5,709 bases of DNA from Cyclobacteriaceae bacterium (GTDB lineage Bacteria; Bacteroidota; Bacteroidia; Cytophagales; Cyclobacteriaceae), in assembly GCA_029880385.1 (NCBI GenBank), contig JAOUOM010000169.1, positions 1 to 5,709 of the forward strand, read 5' to 3'. This document shows positions 1 through 4,715 of the stretch, in pieces; positions within the stretch are counted from its first letter, which is position 1; every line of letters begins with the position of its first letter. The notes beneath the pieces were generated by a model. The model did no database searches. It saw only the letters and a list, made by a program, of their open reading frames with translations, and had not been told where the DNA came from. The position numbers were made by a program, and so were the translations under genes.

Positions 1-1569
1 GGTATTGCCTGCTTTTCTAAACAAATTGGCGACCGAAACTGTCCGTTCAAGCTGTATCGAAGCCTCATCCCTGTCTTCCTGCCGGATTTCCCAGTTGTCA
101 AGCGTGAACGTAGCCAGTGGAATATAATTTTTCAATATCACGCTTTCCTTGTCCCTGGCAGTATAGGATTTATGAAGATTGGCCAAATACTCAAATTCGG
201 ATCCCTTATACACCGATGAAAATATCACCTTGCCTGTCCCGTTAATGTCCACCTCATAGCGGACTGAGGTATTTTCCCGTACATCTTCCGGGGAAAGTGC
301 AGGAGTGCGAAATAATTGGCTTTTGGTGCCATTTACAAGCAAGCCATACCTGTTTTGGGTAAACGTGCCCAGGTAATTAGCCGGAAGAAAATTGGCCGTA
401 TTTTCCAGCCACAGGGTATCGGTTTCGAGTGGTACGCACAGGATCACGTGGTTGGATTGATGGCCCGGCATGTCCGGAAGGACGCGCACCGGATTTTCAC
501 CCGCGTATATTGTCATATAGTATGCCTCAATCCCGACTGCTTTCAAAAGGGATTTCATATAATTCGTCAACCCCTTACAATCCCCATATTTATTGGCAGA
601 TACATAGGTGGCCGGATAGGGCTTGAGCCCACCGACATCTATGGCCACATTGATATATCGTGTATTGTCCTGCAAATAGTGATAAAGTGTACGGACGATT
701 TCCTTTTTGTCAGCCATGCCGGAAACCAGGGATCTGATTTGTCCGACTTCATCCTCAGTAAGGATGTCCAATCCCTCATTTAATTTATCATGCCAGTCGC
801 CCCAACCAGCCCAGTCATAGGCCGACCCCTCAATGTCATACACAAATGTTTGTGGTATCACCCGTACAGTAGGTATGATTTCAGGCAAAGGGGGCGACAT
901 AGGCTCAACGGAAATCCTCGGAATCGCGTTGGCAACCCATTGGTGCCGGATCATACCTTCATCAGTCTCCATTTTCCTTGTAGAATAATCCATATTACCC
1001 TGCGCCTTAATGGTTACTGGCAAATTTTCTTCAATTTCCAACGTCAGGGTGGCTCGTTGTGTAGGGACATCATATCGCACAAAAGGTGTCCAATATGTCA
1101 GAAAAACAAAATTCTCAACTGTATTCCGGTATTTATAATAAATCCGGTAAGGGTATTCCCCATGCTTGAGGGGAAACTTGCATATCATCCGGTCACTATA
1201 AAACGTCCCGCTGTTAAACGCACTTTGCCGGATTATTTCCTTCTTTTTGATTGTCCGTATGACTTGTCCATACCGGTTGAGTACCGATGCCTCCAGCAAC
1301 TCAAATTTATCATGGGTAGAGTAAGGAATGGAAACGTCCGAAATCCAGTCAGATGCCTTGTTGTTTATTTGAATCAAATACGATTCTTCCTCTACCAGCC
1401 GGGTGCCTTTTAACGATACATGGCTCGTGTATTCCACGACTTCATTCCCACTTTGACAGTATGCCTCGTATGAAGCTAACATCAGGAAAGCGATCATGTA
1501 GCATACGTACATGAAGGGACTAAAAAACTTTGTTTTTTCGGACAGGTCAAAAAATTGATTCAGTTGCAT
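1..1569 (-). CDS. Exported DUF3857 / transglutaminase-like protein, C-terminus cut by window edge
   Basis: An open frame of 523 codons runs from an ATG at 1569 to the left edge with no stop. An in-frame TAG at 1594-1596 lies eight codons upstream, so the start is Met1 or an internal Met such as Met20 or Met25. Residues 17-38 are hydrophobic and end in AYCQ, which I read as a signal peptide. Residues about 45-220 resemble DUF3857. Residues about 285-400 are a transglutaminase core: the nucleophile is Cys331 in YGDCKGLTNYM, the histidine is His374 in SNHVILCV, and the acidic residue is probably Glu389 in LWLENTANF, followed by the YLGTFTQNR region typical of Bacteroidota members. Relatives are usually about 630-680 residues, so roughly a fifth is missing. 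Known family architecture suggests a periplasmic or envelope protein, either a cysteine protease/peptidoglycan-type amidase or an acyl transferase; the substrate cannot be inferred. It is divergent from the remnant at 1906 and has no visible operon partner in the window. Confidence 0.9.
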   Translation of the reverse strand, partial: MQLNQFFDLSEKTKFFSPFMYVCYMIAFLMLASYEAYCQSGNEVVEYTSHVSLKGTRLVEEESYLIQINNKASDWISDVSIPYSTHDKFELLEASVLNRYGQVIRTIKKKEIIRQSAFNSGTFYSDRMICKFPLKHGEYPYRIYYKYRNTVENFVFLTYWTPFVRYDVPTQRATLTLEIEENLPVTIKAQGNMDYSTRKMETDEGMIRHQWVANAIPRISVEPMSPPLPEIIPTVRVIPQTFVYDIEGSAYDWAGWGDWHDKLNEGLDILTEDEVGQIRSLVSGMADKKEIVRTLYHYLQDNTRYINVAIDVGGLKPYPATYVSANKYGDCKGLTNYMKSLLKAVGIEAYYMTIYAGENPVRVLPDMPGHQSNHVILCVPLETDTLWLENTANFLPANYLGTFTQNRYGLLVNGTKSQLFRTPALSPEDVRENTSVRYEVDINGTGKVIFSSVYKGSEFEYLANLHKSYTARDKESVILKNYIPLATFTLDNWEIRQEDRDEASIQLERTVSVANLFRKAGNT

Positions 1570-1588
1570 GTTTTGGTTGTAGTAGATG

Positions 1589-1625
1589 CAGGGCTAATTC
1601 CTTCCTAAAATAACCCATAGCCCTG
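1589..1625 (-). promoter_or_regulatory. Perfect 8-bp inverted repeat in the leader of the transglutaminase-like gene
   Basis: The arms CAGGGCTA (1589-1596) and TAGCCCTG (1618-1625) are exact reverse complements around a 21-nt spacer. The repeat ends 19 bp before the ATG at 1569. In the minus-strand transcript it would form a GC-rich hairpin whose loop carries AGGAAGG, a Shine-Dalgarno-like sequence, although this lies about 30 nt from the start codon. No T tract follows on either strand, so it is not a standard terminator. It could be a leader hairpin that influences translation or mRNA stability, or a protein-binding palindrome. The repeat is seen directly; the function is inferred. Confidence 0.5.
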
Positions 1626-1763
1626 ATTTTCCAAAATGTAAAACACAACTATTTGCTATAATTTGACCTCTACCGCTCAGATCGTGGTGTCCCGCCAGGT
1701 TTTATGCCAGGAACCAGCCCCAACACATTTTCAATCCTTTCAGCCATTGGGTTTTTCACTAAC

Positions 1764-1785
1764 ACCGGTCATTTCCGGTTTTTTT
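1764..1785 (+). terminator. Terminator-like hairpin without an obvious gene
   Basis: A 5-bp GC-rich stem, ACCGG (1764-1768) with CCGGT (1775-1779), encloses a 6-nt loop and runs directly into a tract of seven T (1779-1785). This is the form of a short plus-strand intrinsic terminator. No plus-strand gene ends upstream in the window, so it may be left from a lost gene, may insulate against antisense transcription of the minus-strand gene, or may be chance. Confidence 0.35.
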
Positions 1786-1905
1786 CTAAAATTGGTAATA
1801 TCTATTTCGTATTTTTCGCCAAACCTTAACCTCTTCCCGGAAGCATGTCGGGCAATTTTCAAAAAAAGGGGTCTGCATTTTTTACAATTAAACCCGATTT
1901 CAGTC

Positions 1906-2030
1906 ATGAAAAAAACACTTTATCTAACCATCATCTTATTGTTGATTACAGGCACTACATGGGCCCAAACGGCCGTACCCCCGGCGATGTAAAGGAAACG
2001 CTACAGGAACTGACGGAAAAATAAAAAAAA
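1906..2030 (+). pseudogene. Decayed 5' end of a secreted protein gene (signal peptide then stop)
   Basis: An ATG at 1906 opens a 28-residue frame that ends at TAA 1990-1992. It begins MKKTLYLTIILLL and has a TWAQT cleavage site, a textbook Bacteroidota Sec signal peptide with glutamine at the mature N-terminus. Coding-like sequence seems to continue in the other frames: GDVKETLQELTEK then stop in one, and KGNATGTDGKIKK in another. Two one-base deletions, in the run of C near 1977-1982 and the run of A at 1991-1993, would join signal peptide, GDVK and GNATGTDGKI into one frame. Such a start would resemble outer-membrane proteins with a carboxypeptidase-regulatory-like N-terminal domain; this is a guess from pattern only. 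The coding-like sequence stops where the neighbouring terminator begins. A genuine 28-residue secreted peptide is less likely but possible. Confidence 0.45.
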
Positions 2031-2067
2031 CACAGGGTCGGATTCGTTACGTACATCACCAACCCTG
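2017..2067 (-). terminator. Strong intrinsic terminator of the SMP-30 family gene
   Basis: Read on the minus strand, CAGGGTTGG (2067-2059) pairs with CCGACCCTG (2041-2033): nine base pairs including one G-U wobble, with a 17-nt loop. It is followed after two bases by eight T, one A and more T (down to 2017). It lies 8 bases after the stop codon of the SMP-30 family gene, exactly where a terminator is expected. Confidence 0.75.
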
Positions 2068-2075
2068 AGAGGTGA

Positions 2076-3092
2076 TTATCGCAGCTTTACGCGCATCAGG
2101 TGCATATTGGCCGTAATGTACAAGACCGACTCATCAGTTGAAAATGCACAGTTGGCCGTAGGCTGACCGGTACGGATCGTACCCAGGTGCACCCCTTCCG
2201 GGCTGATCACTAGTACGCCACCGGGCCCCGTGGCAAAGAGGTTGCCTTTGCTATCCACAGTAAGGCCATCCGGAACCCCCATATTTTCTTTTTTGGCCAG
2301 GGCCGTCACATCAAGCAGTACTTTGCCCCTGATGACCAGACCCTTTTTGTCAAGGCTATAGGCATAGTACCGGGCCCTGTCGCCATCCGAAACACCAATG
2401 TACAACGTTCGCTCATCCGGAGCCAGACCAATACCATTCGGACGGGTCAGCGTATCTACCAGCAGAATCATATTGCCCCACTCATCCGTTTTGTAGACAC
2501 CCTGAAAATCGAGTTCTTTGGTATCCCATTCATCCAGGCCATAGGGTGGGTCCGTAAAAAAATAATAACCCGCCGAATGCACTACTACGTCATTCGGGCT
2601 ATTAAAACGCTTTCCTTCGTACTGGCTGGTTATGGCTTCGTAGGTGGGTGACGGGCTGGTCCAGTCAGCTGCCATACGGGCAAGCTGCCGCTCTCCATGC
2701 TGACAAAGGAGCAGCCTCCCCTGAAGATCCAATGCCAGGCCATTGGCCCCGGGCTCCCGTTTGTTCAGCGAGTCTCCCAGATAACCCGATGGGGATAAAA
2801 AAACAGTAACACTGTCCGCCTCCGTCCACTTGTAAACGGTATTGGCGGGTACATCAGAGAAAAGTAAAAACTGCTGATCCTCCACCCACAAAGGCCCTTC
2901 CGACCACCGAAACCCCGATGCAAGAATTTCAATCTCGGCCCCTTCGGGTATCAGCTCATTGATGGCCGGATTCAGCCGATCAATGGATCCGGTCGTCTGA
3001 TAGCGGCCGGCTTCCGAGCTTTCCCTGGTAGAAGTCGAACAGGCCAGCATCACAAAACTGCTAAACGCAAGAAATACATATTTTGTCATCAT
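2076..3092 (-). CDS. SMP-30/gluconolactonase/LRE family lipoprotein
   Basis: This 338-residue protein starts with a lipoprotein signal peptide: a hydrophobic stretch ending VMLAC puts the lipidated cysteine at Cys18. The rest is a six-bladed beta-propeller of the SMP-30/gluconolactonase family. The residues that bind the divalent metal in the family are all in place: Glu65 in SEGPLW, Asn167 in SPNDVV, Asn219 in RPNGIG and Asp275 in VPDGLT. The QHGERQ (131-136) and TDPPYGL (180-186) motifs are also typical. Family members hydrolyse sugar lactones or related cyclic esters; the substrate cannot be read from the sequence. The lipid anchor places it in the periplasm or at the outer membrane. Start: Met1 and Met2 are adjacent and equally possible. 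It is followed by its own terminator and is divergent from the DUF4260 gene across 141 bp, so it is probably a single-gene unit. Its GC content is the highest in the window. Confidence 0.9.
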   Translation of the reverse strand: MMTKYVFLAFSSFVMLACSTSTRESSEAGRYQTTGSIDRLNPAINELIPEGAEIEILASGFRWSEGPLWVEDQQFLLFSDVPANTVYKWTEADSVTVFLSPSGYLGDSLNKREPGANGLALDLQGRLLLCQHGERQLARMAADWTSPSPTYEAITSQYEGKRFNSPNDVVVHSAGYYFFTDPPYGLDEWDTKELDFQGVYKTDEWGNMILLVDTLTRPNGIGLAPDERTLYIGVSDGDRARYYAYSLDKKGLVIRGKVLLDVTALAKKENMGVPDGLTVDSKGNLFATGPGGVLVISPEGVHLGTIRTGQPTANCAFSTDESVLYITANMHLMRVKLR

Positions 3093-3118
3093 AGTGTATG
3101 GTTAAAAAACGAAGATAC

Positions 3119-3146
3119 CAAAAAATATGGGCCTGCTTATGTCCAA
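3119..3146 (-). promoter_or_regulatory. Candidate promoter of the SMP-30 family gene
   Basis: On the minus strand TTG (3146-3144) lies 16 bases before TATTTTTTG (3127-3119), which resembles the Bacteroidota -33 TTG and -7 TAnnTTTG pair but has one extra base in the -7 element and a somewhat short spacer. It would give a leader of about 20-25 nt before the ATG at 3092. Confidence 0.3.
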
Positions 3147-3233
3147 CTAATGATACAGGTAAATACAAGCTGTTGTAACCTCTCTTTTTATTTTTACGTT
3201 GCTCCTTTTTTCATACATCCTTATACACACCCC

Positions 3234-3593
3234 ATGAAACTCCTCCTGAAATTTGAAGAAGCCGCCCTGCTCTTACTCTCCATCTACTTGTTTGGCCAGA
3301 CAAGCTACGCCTGGTGGTGGTATCCTTTGCTCCTCCTCCTTCCCGACCTCAGCATGCTGGGCTACCTGGGCGGCCCCCATACCGGTGCCTTTACCTACAA
3401 CCTCATACATCACCGGGCACTTGCCATTGCTACCTTGCTATTCGGATGGTTCCTGCAACTGGAACCAATCATTTTGTCCGGCACTATCCTGCTGGGTCAT
3501 ATCAGTATAGACCGCATCGCAGGCTATGGGCTAAAACATGCCGATAGTTTCCACCATACCCATCTGGGCTGGATCAAGTCAAGCAAATCCTGA
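3234..3593 (+). CDS. DUF4260 family small membrane protein
   Basis: I chose the ATG at 3234, giving 119 residues. The frame is open from an ATG at 3150, but the 28 extra residues are unlike the family and rich in Phe, Tyr and Cys, while MKLLLKFEEAALLLL is the usual family N-terminus. Landmarks of DUF4260 are all visible: PDLSMLGYLGGP (37-48), YNLIHHRAL (55-63), GHISIDRIAGYGLK (88-101) and FHHTHLG (106-112). The hydrophobic profile suggests four membrane segments at about 8-22, 25-43, 59-75 and 78-92. The several His and Asp residues at conserved places (Asp38, His59, His89, Asp93, His108, His110) could bind a metal or be catalytic, but no function is established for this family. It is divergent from the SMP-30 family gene and convergent with oxyR, 90 bp apart, and so is probably transcribed alone. 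Confidence 0.85.
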   Translation: MKLLLKFEEAALLLLSIYLFGQTSYAWWWYPLLLLLPDLSMLGYLGGPHTGAFTYNLIHHRALAIATLLFGWFLQLEPIILSGTILLGHISIDRIAGYGLKHADSFHHTHLGWIKSSKS

Positions 3594-3670
3594 CATACGA
3601 CACAATCCTGCGTAATTCCCCCAGCTTGTCGGCCATTGCTTAAAAAATAATGGTAATTCAAATCGGATTG

Positions 3671-3709
3671 AAAAAAAGTAGTGCTAAACGGGTGATAAAA
3701 TTTTACCCG
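3671..3709 (-). terminator. Possible weak terminator overlapping the oxyR stop codon
   Basis: On the minus strand CGGGT (3709-3705) pairs with ACCCG (3693-3689) around an 11-base AT-rich loop; the right arm lies two codons to one codon before the TAG stop. A run of seven T follows 11 bases after the stem (3677-3671), which is further than in a classical terminator. The hairpin is seen; its role in ending the oxyR transcript is a guess. Confidence 0.3.
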
Positions 3710-4619
3710 GAACTTCTTCTTGAGGCAATAGTTCAAATACCTTTTTTTTTATATCATCTTCCAATGCCCTCAATATATTTTTTTTCACAAAATGCCTGTG
3801 AACCACAATACCAATACTTCGATAAGGCACCGGATCTGAAAAGCGACTCACATGCTCAATTTCGGAATCTGGCAAATCAATTGTGGCTAAGTATGGTAAT
3901 AAGGTGGTAGCAGCATTTGCTTTTACAAAACGCATCAAACTATCGATTGATCCTGCTTTATAATTAAAATTCAGCTGATTGTTTATAGTGATTTTTTTCA
4001 TATCACACAGGTTTAATACCTGTGTTCGCATACAGTGCCCTTCTTCCATCAGGCACAATCTGCTTATATCCAATTTTTTTGTAATAATTCCCTCCTTCAT
4101 TTTAGTCCCTGCATCAAAAAACACGAAAGGCTCATCATACAATTTCACCTCAGTGAGATTCTTATCTTTTACAGGAATGGAAATGATACCAATATCCAAT
4201 TCCCTACTTTTTAGTAATCGGATTATTTCACTCGTTGTTTGTTCCTTTACTTCAATATTTAAATCAGGAAACCTGCAAGCAAAATGTTGTAAAAACAGGG
4301 GTAATAAAAATGGAGCAATGGTCGGTATAACCGAAATTGACAAATTTCCCCTTACTTCTCCCTTTATCTCCTTTGCCAACTCATTCAAATGATCGATTTC
4401 CCTATTTATCATTTGTAACTGCTCAATAATCGCATATCCTTCGGCCGTAATATCAACTGGCTTCTTTTTCCTATCAAAAATCCGGATACCCAATTCATCC
4501 TCAAACTTTGAAATCATTGTACTCAAAGTAGACTGTGTGACAAAACACTTGCTGGCAGCCAACTCAAAATGTTTGTTCTCTGCTACGGCAAGAATGTATT
4601 GAAATTGCTGTATATTCAT
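3684..4619 (-). CDS. oxyR: OxyR-type LysR family peroxide-sensing regulator
   Basis: This 311-residue protein has an N-terminal winged helix-turn-helix (about 1-60, with AASKCFVTQSTLSTMISKFE-type LysR helices), a linker helix (about 60-90) and a substrate-binding-like regulatory domain (about 91-300). The OxyR signature is clear: Cys196 in EEGHCMRTQ and Cys205 in LNLCDM have the same nine-residue spacing as Cys199 and Cys208 of E. coli OxyR, which form the peroxide-induced disulfide. Residues that line the E. coli peroxide pocket are also matched: Thr100 (IPTIAP), Thr129, His195 and Arg267 (YRSIG). Length is close to that of E. coli OxyR (305). It is transcribed divergently from katG with 96 bp between start codons, the classic arrangement for a LysR regulator and its target. 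I expect it to activate katG and repress itself. Extra cysteines (Cys25, Cys115, Cys189) are not part of the usual switch. The gene is more AT-rich than the left half of the window. Confidence 0.93.
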   Translation of the reverse strand: MNIQQFQYILAVAENKHFELAASKCFVTQSTLSTMISKFEDELGIRIFDRKKKPVDITAEGYAIIEQLQMINREIDHLNELAKEIKGEVRGNLSISVIPTIAPFLLPLFLQHFACRFPDLNIEVKEQTTSEIIRLLKSRELDIGIISIPVKDKNLTEVKLYDEPFVFFDAGTKMKEGIITKKLDISRLCLMEEGHCMRTQVLNLCDMKKITINNQLNFNYKAGSIDSLMRFVKANAATTLLPYLATIDLPDSEIEHVSRFSDPVPYRSIGIVVHRHFVKKNILRALEDDIKKKVFELLPQEEVPGKILSPV

Positions 4620-4622
4620 CTA

Positions 4623-4644
4623 TTCTATCAATGTAATTATAGAA
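4623..4644. promoter_or_regulatory. Candidate OxyR operator: inverted repeat TTCTAT-N10-ATAGAA
   Basis: TTCTAT (4623-4628) and ATAGAA (4639-4644) are exact reverse complements with a 10-bp spacer. The half-sites contain CTAT and ATAG, the tetranucleotides of the E. coli OxyR recognition element, but the spacing is not the E. coli 7-bp spacing and there is no exact T-N11-A LysR box at the centre. A second, weaker inverted repeat TTATA/TATAA (4637-4641, 4656-4660) overlaps its right side. The position lies upstream of the expected katG -33 region (about 4654-4657) and inside the oxyR leader, which suits activation of katG and autorepression of oxyR. Confidence 0.45.
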
Positions 4645-4653
4645 AATATCAAT

Positions 4654-4684
4654 TTTATAAAACAAAGTTAATGCCCTAAATTTG
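4654..4684 (+). promoter_or_regulatory. katG promoter with perfect TAnnTTTG -7 element
   Basis: TAAATTTG (4677-4684) matches the Bacteroidota primary sigma factor -7 consensus TAnnTTTG exactly. Nineteen bases upstream stands TTTA (4654-4657) in place of the TTTG/TTG -33 element, a one-base mismatch. A weakened -33 element is what one expects of an activator-dependent promoter. It predicts a transcription start near 4690 and a leader of about 25 nt. Confidence 0.6.
4663..4670 (-). promoter_or_regulatory. oxyR promoter -7 element
   Basis: On the minus strand TAACTTTG (4670-4663) is an exact TAnnTTTG match, about 44 bases before the oxyR ATG. No TTG lies at the expected -33 place (about 4690-4692). 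The element stands back to back with that of katG, with only 6 bp between them, so each promoter's upstream contacts overlie the other's -7 element. Confidence 0.5.
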
Positions 4685-4703
4685 ATTTTAGTTTAAAAAT
4701 CAA
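4682..4703. promoter_or_regulatory. Perfect 8-bp inverted repeat at the katG start region
   Basis: TTGATTTT (4682-4689) and AAAATCAA (4696-4703) are exact reverse complements with a 6-bp spacer. The left arm shares its TTG with the katG -7 element and the repeat covers the predicted transcription start, the position of a repressor operator. The outer TTGAT/ATCAA recalls FNR/CRP half-sites, but the spacing (12 bp instead of 4) does not fit. It could also form a hairpin at the 5' end of the katG mRNA if transcription starts further upstream than predicted. Confidence 0.4.
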
Positions 4704-4715
4704 GACAGTAAAATC

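Larger units (their letters stand above)
1570..1905. other. Gene-free spacer
   Basis: No credible gene is visible on either strand over these 336 bases. A plus-strand frame is open from 1663, but its residues before Met at 1906 look like noncoding translation, with no domain or signal features. The minus strand is broken by stops. The spacer holds the leader inverted repeat at 1589-1625 and a terminator-like hairpin at 1764-1785. On the minus strand a TACATTTTG at 1632-1640 resembles the Bacteroidota -7 element with one extra base, but no matching -33 element was found, so I do not call a promoter. Confidence 0.6.

Noticed and set aside
316..1413. Two long plus-strand open frames (316-783 and 790-1413)
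   Set aside because: They lie opposite the transglutaminase-like gene, which has a signal peptide and clear catalytic motifs; their translations show no domain or coherent composition.
2055..2076. Inverted repeat ATCACC/GGTGAT just after the SMP-30 family stop codon
   Set aside because: It competes with the longer 9-bp stem of the terminator at 2033-2067, which has the T tract; the short repeat adds nothing.
3150..3233. Upstream ATG that would lengthen the DUF4260 protein by 28 residues
   Set aside because: The extra residues do not look like the family, and the ATG at 3234 gives the usual N-terminus.
3253..3547. Overlapping plus-strand frames at 3253-3510 and 3314-3547
   Set aside because: Out-of-frame shadows of the DUF4260 gene, rich in Pro, Ser and Cys with no recognisable motif.
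3635..3672. Small inverted repeats (CCATT/AATGG and TTCAA/TTGAA) in the spacer between DUF4260 and oxyR
   Set aside because: Five-base AT-rich arms without a well-placed T tract; they are expected by chance, so I do not call a terminator for the DUF4260 gene.
3524..3910. Open frames at 3524-3736 (minus) and 3650-3910 (plus)
   Set aside because: They straddle the ends of the DUF4260 and oxyR genes in wrong frames and have no protein features.
3979..4392. Plus-strand frame of 137 codons opposite oxyR
   Set aside because: OxyR on the minus strand is unequivocal; the hydrophobic look of the antisense translation comes from the AT-rich complement.
4682..4703. FNR/CRP-type site at the katG start
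   Set aside because: The TTGAT and ATCAA half-sites are present, but 12 bp apart instead of 4, so the palindrome is reported only as an unassigned repeat.
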